From NCBI GenBank assembly GCA_016648135.1, contig JADDOH010001582.1:180002-244001 (forward strand): 64,000 bases of DNA, read 5' to 3'. The notes below the pieces were generated by a model. The model was not told the DNA's origin. It searched no databases and was given only the letters and a program-made list of their open reading frames with translations. The first letter of the stretch is position 1, and each line of letters begins with the position of its first letter. Source of the stretch: Agrypnia vestita. Its lineage: Eukaryota; Arthropoda; Insecta; Trichoptera; Phryganeidae. The translations under genes were made by a program, and so were the position numbers. Of this stretch, positions 1 to 11,299 are shown piece after piece.

Positions 1-536
1 ACAGCCTTGCCATTCTTCATGTGCTTCAATGCTCTTTTAATTTCTTCCACAGTTATTTCATTCACACTGTCGTCACTATTCATAAATCCGTTGGACGCCT
101 CAAAGGAGTCCTCACTCACATTCCCATTACTCTCATTATCCTGTTCTTGGTTTCAGAATTAGTTTTTTTTGTGAATTTTCATGTAACGTTAATCAATTAT
201 CCTAGTATATGGTGGCAATTGTCCTGGTGTATGTCAGAATTCACGTTAGTGTTTTAAAATTGCAAATACGTTCATTTGTCTGATGTTTAGTACTTTAAAT
301 TCAGAAATCATTATTTTATTAATAACTTTAGAATGATAGTTGTGCTTTTTCCAGTAGATATAGTAGAATTTTAGAGTAACCGCCTCATCCAATTTGTTCA
401 TAATTAATACTCGTCTGAGATAGAGCTAAATAAACAATTTTTATTTCAGAATATTTTGAGTTTGTTCAAATCTTTCAGAACAGTGCTGGATTTATGTCAC
501 AGAGACATTATTAATCAATTAATGTATATTATAGAT

Positions 537-747
537 ATCTCACAGAGACGAAACTGTATTAATTATGGGAAAGTAGGTATAGAAGTCATTTGGTATATTC
601 TATCATGGGTGGAAATGGCGAATGTTACAATTGTGTAAAGTGATCACTTAAGCCAACCAATAAAAAGACAGGTCATAAGTCCTGTTACACCCAAATGACT
701 TCTATACCTACTTTCCCATAATTAATACAGTTTCGTCTCTGTGAGAT
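537..747. repeat. Foldback element with perfect 57-bp inverted arms
   Basis: Positions 537-593 and 691-747 are exact reverse complements (57 of 57) around a 97-nt centre. The arms begin ATCTCACAGAGACGAAACTG and end AGAAGTCATTTGG. A diverged relative lies near 34400-34740, where both the arm part (CGGAGACGAAAT, ATGGGAAAGTA) and the central part (AACGTTGCATTATGTAAA against AATGTTACAATTGTGTAAA) can be recognised. No coding capacity. It is probably a non-autonomous foldback or MITE-like element; the family is unknown. Confidence 0.85.
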
Positions 748-901
748 GAGTTTTTATTTGTTTTTTACCCATTATATTTCAAATATTTTTAAACAAATAT
801 ATTATTTTGCGTAGAATTGAAAATCATTATTTATAAAATAATACATAAGTATTACTCATACCTATGTATGTACGTATATGCGGGGACAATAGTAAAAAAA
901 G

Positions 902-1005
902 CTACACTTTGCTTACGACGGGAATACAGGTAATATGTTTGAATATGATTATCTGGCAAAGAGTGTCAATTTCACAATTGACAACTGATTTTGAAAGCAT
1001 ATATT
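902..1005 (+). repeat. Dispersed repeat, copy 1 (with 3505-3606)
   Basis: About 100 bp that recurs in direct orientation at 3505-3606. Shared stretches include GTTTGAATAT, GATTATCTGGC against AATTATATGGC, and the identical CTGATTTTGAAAGCAT. No reading frame is preserved. The origin is unknown. Confidence 0.6.
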
Positions 1006-1089
1006 TGTGTTTTAGAAGTATTTTCTACTAATAAATCTTCGCTCTGTCTTTAAAATCAGTTACAAAAATGTTGTCTGAATTTCGTCTGT

Positions 1090-1180
1090 TACTTTTCTGA
1101 CAATTCTCTCCTCATCCATTCGCTCACAATGACCAAACGGCTTAAGCGAGTCTTTTTAAATTCTATTCATAATACTAATA
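1090..1180 (-). mobile_element. Short LINE C-terminal scrap
   Basis: On the minus strand this resembles the 3' coding end of the non-LTR family seen better at 54560 and 41770-42025 (shared CATTCGCTCA, and a stretch like TTTTTAAATTCTATTC). Too short and diverged for a protein call. Confidence 0.35.
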
Positions 1181-1185
1181 TCAGC

Positions 1186-2440
1186 TTTACCTTTTTTCAT
1201 ATAAAGATGCAATTGCGTGTATAAATTACTATTAACTCTGTTAACAAAGATTAACCTTTCATAACCTTCTTCTCATAACAGTTAAAGTTTTTTATTTTTC
1301 CCAAATACCCCTTGCAGCTCCCATACCTTTTCTTTAATCACTGACTTTTTTTATCAATATCTTTACATGAGAGAGTACGGGCATTATCCTTGGCTTTACC
1401 CAACCGAATTTCTCCAGGGTATGCTTGGCTACAATAGTTTAGAGACTAGAAGAAATTATACATTTTTATCGATTGTTGCGCGATATGATCGATAATACTT
1501 AAATTATGCAGAGCATTGGTTTGTATGTTCCTTAGACATTGTCAGCATAAATTGTTTCACATTCCAATATACAGGACCAACCTGCCGATGGTTATGCCTG
1601 TTGGAAGAGCTACAGCTATGCTGAATAAATAAATTGAAATTAAAATTGAAAAATTCTTCCATATTAAAGTTAACTTTAATAAATTTACCTTTGAGCCTAT
1701 CACCGAGCGGTACTCTGTCAAAATATTGTGTCAAGCAGCGCAAATGGATGTAAATTGCCAATACTTTTTCCTGTGAAAATTTACATGAAACCCGTAAATT
1801 TCCTTGATGTTTTCTTGCGATGGAAGACAAGACAATCGACGTTTAGTAATAAGATGGAGATGAAAACATCGTTGAACATGCGGGTGCGAACAAAAACGTT
1901 TGTTCAATTTTAAATTACTTCTTGCTCGGCGCTCCTCGTGAGAGAGAAATATAAATTAGGGATGTGAACATTACCATTTTCAACCAGAGTCGAATTTATT
2001 CCGCGAATTTATTTGAATCTATACCGTTTTCATCGAAATGTGGGGAACATTATGAAGTTAACTTCTATGTAACTATGTTAATGACAGTATAATGATGTTT
2101 TCTCATGATACGGAATGGTCCGTGGAATGAGACTTCGTAAGATAAATCTCATTACCATATACACGTTTTGAGAATTTGATCTAGATATGAAATCAGAGAC
2201 CTGCTTGATATTGCTAAAAAGAGACAAAAACTCAAACCCGTGTATGTGAAATAAGATTTCACAACTAACTGCGTCTAGAACCATATACGAGTACCTATGT
2301 ATATGGTTTGAAACGAAGTAGAGCGAATAGGTTCTAGGTGAAGATAAATTATTAATATTTAAAGCATTAACTTTGTGATTAGACATTATAACAGAGTGTT
2401 AGTTAACTTAGTGCATGCTCGTCTCTGACAAGACTAACAC
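1186..2440. other. Stretch without a recognised gene
   Basis: AT-rich, with open frames up to 108 codons that have no low-frequency stop pattern, motif or splice context to support them. Nothing recognised. Confidence 0.5.
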
Positions 2441-2523
2441 GCATGTGATAAATATTGGTGAAAGTTCAACAATACTATGGTTGTGGTGTATAGTGTTGTG
2501 AACATAGTAGTGTTGTGATGGTC

Positions 2524-2552
2524 CTGACGAAGAGACGGGTACGTATCGAAAC
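2524..2552 (+). ncRNA. Hammerhead-like core motif M1
   Basis: CTGACGA, one A, a 6-bp stem with one mismatch (GAGACG / CGTATC, loop GGTA), then GAAAC. This is the order of the conserved core boxes of a hammerhead ribozyme, apart from one extra base after the first box. The cleavage-site strand was not identified. The flank AACCGGTAGACCTTAAA recurs in diverged form after the GAAAC at 19824. Confidence 0.4.
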
Positions 2553-2689
2553 CGGTAGACCTTAAATCCGGTAGTGGTTTTTACTAAGTTAACTAGCACT
2601 CTGATGAAGGTAAATATTTGTTTACTTACAGCTATTTATTCTGAAAAGTTAGATACGATAGTTTTGAAACGCTTCAACAGGCTAAGAGG

Positions 2690-2832
2690 CCCATTTACTG
2701 AAGTGGTTATACCATGAAAACAACTAAGCTTGAATAAATCACGTAGGTAGATTTATTGTGATCTCACCGGCAATCGAACCCAGAACCCTCAGTGTGAGAA
2801 ACCAGTGTTATTTTCACTGGACTACGAGGGCC
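2690..2832 (-). repeat. tRNA-derived SINE
   Basis: Reading minus from 2832, the head GGCCCTCGTAGTCCAGTG resembles a tRNA 5' half with an A box, and GGGTTCGATTGCC about 50 nt later is a good B box (RNA polymerase III internal promoter). The cloverleaf is not intact and a non-tRNA body follows (GATTTATTCAAGCTTAG). This marks a SINE, not a functional tRNA gene. The 3' end is approximate. Confidence 0.65.
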
Positions 2833-3504
2833 GCTAACACGGACACATGGAGACATCTAGCGGCGCTTCAGCGGAACCTGATGGCCGGACCTGCTGAATT
2901 GGCCGGCAGGGGAACTGAGATCCCAGACTGGTAGCGCAAGTACCACTACTTCTCTATTGGCGTTCCGGTGGACTGGTTTAGTGTGGCGATTGCAATATTT
3001 AAACTCTCGGGGGTTCAATTACCTACATTAATCCCGCGTAATATATGTTAGTCCTTTAAAAATCAAATATCTTCTAATCACATCTTGTGGACCAGAGATA
3101 CAACTAAGTGTATTCCTTTTCCGATCCGATTTCCTTCGTTGCACAGGAGAGAACAATACCTTAAGCAATCTGAAATATATCAGTATAAATTAAATAGTGT
3201 GTGAGCGTAGCCATCCGCATTCCTAAATGATGACCCTGACTGAAATTTATTTCTCAATCAAACTCACTAAAACGATTTCCATAAAAATCTTTTAAAATTC
3301 AATCCAATCGCCCAACCAACTTAGTCGCGCAGGAAAATAATAATTTAGTAAACTTTTTTCGTTTTATTTCTGTTCTCTGTCGAGGTAACATTGTTGTTGT
3401 AGTGCGACCCACAATTTCTTCCGCGCAGCAAGGAAACAGCCGGGAGAGGAAGATACTTAAAAGTCACCGGCAACGATAGAGGAGCAGGTGGTTTTACACA
3501 ATTT
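2833..3504. other. GC-richer block and AT-rich sequence, no gene seen
   Basis: 2833-2990 is GC-rich (GACATCTAGCGGCGCTTC, GGCCGGCAGGGGAACTG) and abuts the SINE head, so it may be an older element into which the SINE went. No frame or terminal repeat recognised. Confidence 0.4.
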
Positions 3505-3606
3505 TGCATATGGTAGGAATTCGGGGCGGCGGACGTGTTTGAATATAATTATATGGCGGAGCGTCAACTGTACAATTCATGACTGATTTTGAAAGCATGT
3601 ATCAAG
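3505..3606 (+). repeat. Dispersed repeat, copy 2 (with 902-1005)
   Basis: See copy 1. It is in the same orientation, 2.6 kb away, with scattered substitutions and indels, so this is not a recent duplication. Confidence 0.6.
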
Positions 3607-4790
3607 AAAGTATGATTTGGAAGCCTTTTATCAGAAAAATAACACGTAAGACTCAACACGACAAAATGAGAAACAAAACTACCAGAAAAATGTGTGATAT
3701 TCAAGGTGTTGTTAAACAGGAGACATAAAGGAGAAGGTATTGCAAAGAGCATGTGGATCTCAAAGACTACCACTCTTGCCCTAAATGGGAAACCAGGAAA
3801 CTAGAGTTAAGAAAAATGCTTGGAAGATCCTCAAAAGATGGAAAAACAACTGAGAGTCCACATCATAAAAGGCGGCAAAAACTGCATAAACATGCCCTAG
3901 AGCCCTTTAACCAGTATAAGAAGAAGAAACACGTTTATCTAAATTTCGTGCATTGAATGGTGGCGCTATTGTTTCTAATCCCCTAATACGTAAGCAGTGA
4001 TCTGTTAAGCGTGTTGTTCACTTTGGTATTTCCGCACAATAATCGGAATTTTATTAATATCTGCAGTCGGATTTATTCAATAAATATTTTCGTTCAGAAG
4101 GCATCGTGTGCTGACATACACCCTCCTCATGAGATGATGTCCTCCAAGCGACGACAACCCTTCACAGTGATGTCAGTGTCACCATAAATATAACACAATT
4201 TAAAAAATATTTGTCCTTGAACTTGAACAATCAACAGCGACGTAGGCAACCGTTATCTCATTCGAAATGTTTCTCACGAGTGTTAAACTTGTCATCCGTT
4301 ATTAAATTCAAACCAATTAAGAAATGTCTAGAGTTGATGAAGAGAGCAGGCACATGGGACTTGAGTTACATAGAACCAGTCATGATTGTCAATGAACTGA
4401 AACACTACCCACAAGCAGCGGAGAGCACGGTTTGGTGATTCAGAATGACTCCGTTTATCTCGGATCTTGTTTACCTGAAATGGTAGCTGCGAAGTAAGTC
4501 AAAAGAAACATCTGGATGACAAAAAATGCGATGTCAAAGCTGGATAAAATTTGGAAAAATTGATCAGTAGGTACCGATAGCAAAGAAATGCATAAGTTTG
4601 TCTGTTGTTTTTTGCTACCTCTTTAGAGAGGCAACGTAGATTTTGAGAGAGGATAGAAAATAAGACTTGGAAATCTGGTGTTTTAGGAGAATTCTTAGAA
4701 TTCCTTAGGCAGCAATGTACACTAATGTCAGATTCCAATATAGATTGTCCACTACTTATCTTAGACTAATTCTCAATTATTCAGACGTGC
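3607..4790. other. Stretch without a recognised gene
   Basis: Open frames of about 70 codons at 3753-3956 and 4211-4438 encode Lys- or Leu-rich peptides I cannot place. No splice-bounded GC islands. Nothing firm. Confidence 0.45.
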
Positions 4791-4794
4791 TACG

Positions 4795-5005
4795 CGCAGA
4801 GAATATGATAATCTAGAAAAACTGGTGGTATATGGAAAAATGGAAGGTCAGTGTGGAAGAAGGTGAATTGGAGTGACCAGATTGGTGATGCTACGGGCTG
4901 CAAAAATGGTGGAGGAAAATCATCAACAAGTCACAATTCGAAGTTTACAATCCTCAGTATTGAAGGTAACCGACTGGAGAAGAATTTAATTAATGTAACC
5001 GAGCG
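4795..5005 (+). pseudogene. Non-LTR retrotransposon, C-terminal fragment
   Basis: The + strand gives EYDNLEKLVVYGKMEGQCGR followed by a stretch ending VTDWRRI, then a stop. It resembles the tail that follows reverse transcriptase in many insect LINEs (pattern: Leu-x-x-x-Ile-x-x-Gly-Lys-Ile-x-Gly-x-Arg, then an Asp-Arg-x-x-Trp-Arg motif). The expected GRGRPR repeat is degraded. Nothing upstream is readable, so this is a 5'-truncated old copy. Confidence 0.5.
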
Positions 5006-5204
5006 ACACGCGAAGCTGATATTTGTATAGTGAACAGGATTTGTGCCTTGTGTTATTCAAAAGGGATCAGCCAAATGATTTGGTAATGTGAAAAATGATA
5101 GAGAAGAGGATGGTATGAAAGATACTAGGCACAAGTGTTAAGAGAACCAGAAAAGGAGATCATCCGTGACAGACTTAGGTAAACTAGGTATTCAATTCAA
5201 TTAA

Positions 5205-5540
5205 ATTTATTTTCTTATATAATATTTACATTACAAATACAAAATTTAATTCACAAATGTTATAAATAAGTTAGAATTAAGCATATATAAACAAGCAAAT
5301 ATTAAACATTATAAAATCATTCACATCAAAGGTGAAGGAGAATCCTGCTTCGGAATACCCTCTCAGAGACATGGAACAGATCGATATCCAGAGTAATATT
5401 GTTCAGGATAACTCATATGGATAAACCTACATATTCTCAAACACCGCTCAATACTTGTATCTTAACAATCATGTTTTAATTATACTTAATAATATTGAAA
5501 ATACAGCAAATTGGTTAGCGCTTGCGCTAGCTGGTCCGAT
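5205..5540. other. AT-rich stretch, possible LINE 3' end
   Basis: The minus strand ends in AATAAATTTAATTGAATTG followed by AATA, which looks like a short-repeat LINE tail, but no coding match was found upstream. Weak. Confidence 0.25.
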
Positions 5541-6050
5541 AAAATCTAACTAATGTAACTTGACACCCAATTATGTCTACGAGCAGTGCCTTGCGCAGCG
5601 CACCATCTGTCCCAATCGGCACTATCGACAGTAGAGAGTTGTTCTAAGGTAATTTAGACCGGTAATTTGAGCTCCCGTTGCAGTCATTTACATGAATATG
5701 AAAATTTCTATAAACCAGACAACAAAGAGGGTGTTGATAAATCCGAATCTAGAAGGTTCTCGGTGCCAATCAGCGCTCATTCCTCGCACGCTCCCGTCTG
5801 GAACAGATCTTCCAGTTGGATCAAGCGGACCTCCGCTGCGCGCGCACAGATATCTTTTGTTCCTTGTGTTTTTTTACTTGTACATCTTCACTCTTTCCTC
5901 CTTGTGTTATTTTATTGGTATACATTCACCTGCCCTCGGAGCTTCCCTCCGGTGAGGAACAAAAGTTTACACGCAAGCAAATAGTTCAGCTAACGAACTA
6001 ATAACTCTTCCCCAAAGAATAAATATTGATATCTGGAGAATCGTGGTTAG
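5540..6050. other. GC-richer block of unknown origin
   Basis: Contrasts with AT-rich neighbours (GCGCAGCGCACCATCTG, GACCTCCGCTGCGCGCGCAC). Three overlapping open frames of 61-105 codons run through it with no recognisable product. It could be a solo LTR, but I cannot define TG...CA borders or a target duplication. Confidence 0.3.
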
Positions 6051-6901
6051 TTTCAAAATAATCACTAAGTACGTTCTCGGTCTATTTTTTAGTAATTGGA
6101 TTTCAATTAGTTACATGATACAATCTTATAACATAATAGTGACAGTGATATATTTACACCCGAATACAATTAAATTGTCTGATAATTGATGGAAAATTGA
6201 TGGAAAACCCATTAATAACATTGGGGGTGAAGGACCCTATCTCTCACCTCTGATCAGTTTATTGAAACAAGCTGTGATCAAACTGTAATCAAATCTAATA
6301 ACAAATACATCTGCAAAAAACAAAATGTATTCTGCAACAATGATATTCATCAAAAAATGAACAGAATTATATAAACTCTTGTTACATTGCTGTACGGAAA
6401 CTGTTGTCGTCGAAGCTTTTGACGTAGAATTAAACTGTCTACAATTCTGACACAAATATTTCTTATCATCATCTATTTCTTGCTCGAGTAAAATTCTCGC
6501 AGAGTGATTGATGTCTTATTCAAAAACATTGAATTTGGGTAGTTTGAATACTTTGTTGACTTTTTGTCTTGAACAATACCGTCTTCGAAATTGTCCAAGA
6601 GAGGTCTATATTATTGCTTTTGGCTGCGACAAAAACAGATATTCCATCCGATATACCCTTTTCTTCGACAGTTCCGCGAAAATAAAAGAAATGTGAAAAG
6701 GGGCGACGGGCTTTGTCAGTGAAGTTAATGTTTTCATATTGTAATTTACTTGTTCCCCAAGCGCGGTTGCAGGTTTGTTAAAATATTTTAAATTTGAAAC
6801 GAAGCGAATACAAACAAGTATTGTATTATAATTTCGAGTTTCTCAAATCCGTTTCATCGTCATTACTTTTCGTGTAATTTTCGTATTCTAAACTAAAGTC
6901 C
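6051..6901. other. Stretch without a recognised gene
   Basis: AT-rich. Short open frames only, no repeats shared with the rest of the window that I noticed. Confidence 0.45.
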
Positions 6902-8827
6902 ATTCACAGAGTCGAGACCACTGCGCATGTGGATACCACGTGATCTACTGAAATAACTGACCACGGTCAATAGTTGAAAATAATGTAAAACTTCGTTCAC
7001 ACCATAGCATATATTTTATTTTATGATTAACTGTCAAAAGTTGTTTTTATTTCAAAATTCAAAAACATTTTTATATTTTTCTGAAAACCCTAATGACCAA
7101 ATATAGGTAATAATAATAACTAAATTAAAGAAAACTTACCTAAAATATTTTTAACACCCGAACATTGATCTATGCCTGTCTCAACCCAGATATCTGTAGT
7201 GAGACAGGTACAATCAACCAAAAATTTTATATTCAACAGAAATAGAAATAAACAAATAAAATTAATATCAAACAAAGAATTATTAGCAATCACACACGTA
7301 TGGAAATAATGTTTTTAAGTATTTTGTTGTACAAACCACATTGTCACAAAATTACTTAAAAATCAGAATCAGAAGTCTCACTTACATTATTTATATTTAT
7401 CACTAAATTGTCTGTGATATTGTCGATTGCGATATTTATATCTCACATGCGCTTTTCTTCTTTTTGGCTAACGTGTTCTATACATTTTTGCCATTTTGCT
7501 GAAGTATTAAGCTCAATGCTTTGTTCAAAAAGAATTTTCACGTCGTTTAACTTATGTCAGGTTATTTTTAGCGACGTGCGATTTCACTTGCGCCCATATG
7601 AGTTCTATTAAGTTGAGTTCGCAATTGTAAGGGGGAGGCGCAGTATAATTGTAATGTTTCGTGGCAATATTATCGACGACAAATGATATTGATTTTTCAA
7701 CCAAAATATTGATCAGTAGTGCCTTTACCATAGTAGTCGGATTATGATCAATATTTTTGGAGCTAAACCAAGCTAAAATATCGTTTTTTTATCTATAATA
7801 TATTTATCTAAAACAATGACTGAATTATCTTCAATATTCAGGCATAATTTTTCGAAGCGTTTCTCGAAAAAATCCGCATTCATTTCATGATGGTAATCCC
7901 CATCACCTTTTTGTCCTTCGAACATTAGCAACATTGCTGGTACAAAACCGCCCTCGTTGCCAACATGAGTTATGACGAAACGTTTCCCTTTACCTGGTGT
8001 GTTTTTGAACCCAGTTTTTAGACCAGACAAAAATGCTTCCGTTGAAGATTTTATTAATGCGTCACACCAAACCTTCGTTACGGTATGACCAGCGTTCACC
8101 CAAGATACATCACAATAATAAATTTTTCTGCCTTCCGAACGATATCGTTTGCGGATATCGTTTAAATAATTTCGGCGCCAAAGTATTATATCAGAACGCT
8201 CAGTATGCATACTGTCGTGAGATCTTTTTTCATACATAATGCTAAGAGATTTTAAAAGTTTGTAAAAGGTGCTTCTCCTAAAATTGGGTAAACTATCATC
8301 GTCGTTAACTACTTTCAAAATTTTGCCAATTGTTGGAATTTCACTCCAGAAAAAAAAGTTATGAACAATTCGTCTTATCGCAGATTTATCAAAATCGTCT
8401 ATCTACTCAATTTATTTATATTTTTCATTTTCGGCGATCGCGAATTCCATTTCCTTTGTATTCTTTGATGATTCTTCGTACTGATGTATAGCAAATGCCA
8501 GTTGACGTTGTTCTCATTTTTTGCACATCAATTAAATAAATAGATAGATTTTGTTCCATTACCGTTTTGAAAACATTTATAACACATCTTTTTTCTGCAC
8601 TGGAAATATATGTTTTGAGCCTTTTCTTTACAGGTGATAGTCCCGAACACTTAGCGATCATTGAGCCAGACATCGTATTTTAACTAAAACTTTTAATTTT
8701 AAAAACATACACAGATTCGAAACACATTACTTAATCACACAATAACGCCCGCCACTAACGAAAAATACACTGGAATGCATTGGTGAAAACCACCCTTTAC
8801 GATGCGTGAGCCGACGCTTAGGTGAAT
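6902..8827 (-). mobile_element. IS630/Tc1-related DDE transposon (decayed), approximate limits
   Basis: The limits are set by a weak inverted similarity: ATTCACAGAGTCG at 6902 against ATTCACCTAAGCGTCG read on minus from 8827, each followed by a version of CGCATG or CGCATCG. No clean TA duplication is visible, so the ends are tentative. The interior holds the transposase pseudogene. Confidence 0.35.
7356..8673 (-). pseudogene. IS630-like DDE transposase, broken by stops and frameshifts
   Basis: Reading minus from ATG at 8673: an N-terminal helix-turn-helix-like part (ending TSVRRIIKEYKGN), then stops near 8390-8420, then a piece with IDDFDKSAIRRIVHNFF, then a 181-codon open part from 8318. 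That part contains YYCDVSWVNAGHTVTKVW (first catalytic Asp; the usual D-E-T/S-W is D-V-S-W here) and GKGKRFVITHVGNEGGFV, and NSVIVLDK (second Asp; the usual LDNAPYHS is lost). After a frameshift at about 7773 the third acidic motif follows, PPPYNCELNLIELIWAQVK (Glu of LIE), and after another shift a tail ending SETSDSDF and a stop at 7356. The order and spacing match a whole transposase of the IS630/Tc1 superfamily common in insects. It is an inactive genomic copy. Roughly 430 codons would have been present. Confidence 0.85.
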
Positions 8828-10077
8828 TACCAATTTTACGCAATGAAAAATGAAACAAAAACAATTCTGTTTAATTATTTTACTTTTTTTTTTCTTTTAT
8901 TAGATACATCATTGGAAAAACTACGCCTTTGGGCAATTTAAATTTGATTAGGAACAACTTCACGCGTTTAAAAAAAAAAGCAGTTATATTTTGATAGGGC
9001 AGCAAAATTTCTTGATTACCAACTGTGATACTTTTATTTACGTCAGCATTTTTTACGATAAAACTATTATTAACAGTTGAAAAGGAAAGATCGGTATTTC
9101 TCGTCTTCTTTAATCTACCTTAAAAGGGGTGGTAAAATTTAATTATTGTGTTATCTCGTTTCTTTTCAATTTAAGTGTATTAGTCTAAACAAACTTGCGG
9201 TGAATTGTACTTTTTACAACTATGACCCTTATTCGGGATTTATTATTTATTGTGTTAGCCGCCATCTTGAACTTAGATGGAATTAATTTTTTTAATACTC
9301 GCCTATTTTCATCTTTAGGCATTTTTTTCAATATTTCTGTCTTATTTTTTGCAAAAAGTTGAACTATCATTACATTAACTTCCATCGATTATGAAAAATT
9401 CATTTGCTTCAATACAACTTAAATAAAATGATAAAAACCTTGTAAAAAAAAATAACACACCGATACTGAAGGTAAACGGCAGACATGGGTGTATTACGAC
9501 AGCACAGCAGTGATAAGCACTCGTGTAAGAGAAGATATGATGTTCCATCCTACACCAGAATAAATATGTATATGTCTTCTGAAATTTCTATGGAGAAGTT
9601 GTAGAAAGTTCTATAAAAAAGTCCGCGACGACATATATGTTAAGGTTGATTCACAGATTGTTAAAATATGAATAAAATATATATTTAAAATTAATATTAA
9701 TCTGTCGGGGGTATTGTAGGTAATGTTAAATTCTTATAAAAAAAAATTGTTTATGGTCAGGGAATTTTATGTAGATAAAAATTTCTTTTTTACGCAATAT
9801 TGTTTGGACGAGTATTTTAGATTATATTGATTTTTCACTGATACTCTTATAGTCTCAAACTGAAATCCGCGATGGCTAAGCTGTTGGCTCAGCTAGTTAA
9901 TAAATAAATGTATTTTTTACCGCGCCCCATAACCGGTGCCCTTACGCAAAACCCTATCACGTGATGTCCACGCGCTGAACATTGTTTACGTCAATATTCT
10001 TGAGCCAGCAAACGCACTATAAGTATCAGTAATTTGAAATGTAAGGTATAATGTATATGTCAGTAAATGAAAGGTAT
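8828..10077. other. Stretch without a recognised gene
   Basis: AT-rich. A 66-codon minus frame at 9185-9385 is Lys-rich without a motif. Nothing recognised. Confidence 0.45.
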
Positions 10078-10575
10078 AAAAGCAAAGGCAGAAATATCCA
10101 AAAAAATATTTTGAATGCAGTAACCGAGGATAATTAACTTATAACCTACTGAATTCGAGATTTCGAGAGGAATTTTCGAAAACAACAATTCGAAATCACT
10201 AATTAAAGCAAAGGCAGCAATATCCATTTCAACCACAGAACATAGATTTCAACCAACCAACCTTCAGAATGTTTCACGTGATAAAATGGCCACTTCATAC
10301 TAAATTGAGAGCTTATGTCGATTGTAAACTAAAACATCTGAAAAAAGATAGTAATATCCCATTATGTAAGTAGCAAAAGCAGCAATATCCATATTAAAAA
10401 GTAAAATATTTATTTATACACTTATATAAAGGAAAAATGAGGTAGCAACTGTTTTTAAAAACTTATTTCTGATAAGATATAGCTTTCATAGATTCCAGAG
10501 AAGATTCCATGAAGAGTGACAGATTTCGATGTTCATCTAAAAATAACTCAGTGAGATATTGCTGCCTTTGCTTTT
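10078..10575. repeat. MITE-like element, family 1 copy A
   Basis: The ends are inverted copies: AAAAGCAAAGGCAGAAATAT at 10078 against AAAAGCAAAGGCAGCAATAT read on minus from 10575 (20 of 21 over the tip). The same tip also occurs internally in direct orientation at about 10205 and 10372, so the element may be a composite of two or three copies. Relatives: 48726-48949 and about 58413. No coding capacity. Confidence 0.7.
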
Positions 10576-10671
10576 GTGCCCCTCAAAGGGAGCTGCGTCT
10601 ATTTTTTATAATCATAATTGTTTGAACTTTCAATTTGTTTTGTTTGGATCTCAATGAAGATGTTTTGTTAC

Positions 10672-10814
10672 CTTGATGTGTATTGGCTGGAAGGGGTCTT
10701 CGATGGGCACGGTGAAGGTCTCGTCCCAGACAGGGTTGAGGTCTCGGTAGATGGTCTTGGACTTGTGCAGCAGCCTGCCCCCAGTCTTGAACTTGACGTA
10801 CGGGTCGCTGGTAC
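10672..10814 (-). CDS. Mctp: MCTP-like gene, internal exon (core of a C2 domain)
   Basis: Minus-strand exon of 143 nt between acceptor TGTTGGCAG and donor GTAACA. Two bases complete a Gly codon with the previous exon, then 47 codons run from TSDPYVKFKTGGRLLHKSK through IYRDLNPVWDETFTVPIED to FQPIHIK. SDPYVKFK and LNPVWDE are hallmark C2 motifs; the Asp of SDPY is a conserved calcium ligand. The exon ends on a complete codon, and in the family the next residues would be VFDYDW or close to it. I searched by eye to position 1 and found no such exon, so the next one is probably outside the window. The intron before it is 14.15 kb and holds most of the transposon debris of the first half of the window. 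Codon third positions here are strongly GC, in contrast with the flanking DNA. Confidence 0.95.
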
Positions 10815-11068
10815 CTGCCAACAGACCTAACATTGCAACATACATTGCAACGTCCAAATGCAATCAGGCCATTAATAATTTGATTGTTGTCATGTGTCAT
10901 GTGATGTAAAACAAAATTATAAATAAATAAAAATCATACGATTGGTGGATTGTAAATCAATCAATTTCGAGATGTACGAGTAGATATGATAAATTTACAA
11001 ATATACATCGGAATTAATCCCTCAATGATCAATCGAAATCATTTGACGCGATGACCGCACACTTTTGA

Positions 11069-11265
11069 GAATTGACGACATATTTAATTTGTTTTATGTT
11101 GCCATGCGACATGGATAGCTGTCTATACGTTTGTTTTATGCTGCTATGTGACGCCGACGCTGACGGACAGACATTATGAATTGACAACAGATCTTGTTTG
11201 TTTTATGTTGCCATGCGGCACGAGCAGCTGTCCGTTTTATATGCTGCTCTGCGACGATTGAATTA
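11069..11265. repeat. Two-unit tandem repeat, period about 109 bp
   Basis: GAATTGACGACATATTTAAT at 11069 and GAATTGACAACAGATCTTGT at 11178 start two similar units with TTTGTTTTATGTTGCCATGC and a GCTGCT...GCGAC segment. A third partial unit (GAATCGACAGTAAATCTTGT) lies at about 11772. The units lie just beyond the hammerhead-like motif at 11273-11299 and bracket the Penelope-like remnant, so they may be its terminal repeats. Confidence 0.65.
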
Positions 11266-11272
11266 TCAACAT

Positions 11273-11299
11273 GTTTCGGGACCAATGGTCCATCATCGG
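11273..11299 (-). ncRNA. Hammerhead-like core motif M7
   Basis: Minus strand: CCGATGA (one change from CTGATGA), T, perfect 5-bp stem GGACC-ATT-GGTCC, then CGAAAC. It lies about 220 nt downstream, in the same orientation, of a Penelope-like endonuclease remnant, the place where such ribozymes are known in that class. Confidence 0.45.

Noticed and set aside
1504..1830. 108-codon open frame on minus
   Set aside because: No motif, biased composition or splice context; length is compatible with chance in this sequence.
2756..2832. tRNA gene
   Set aside because: B box is good but no full cloverleaf; it is better explained as a SINE head.
5667..6001. Secreted or membrane protein gene from overlapping frames with hydrophobic segments
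   Set aside because: Three overlapping frames are open at once because of a T/C-rich block; no start context, homology or exon structure.
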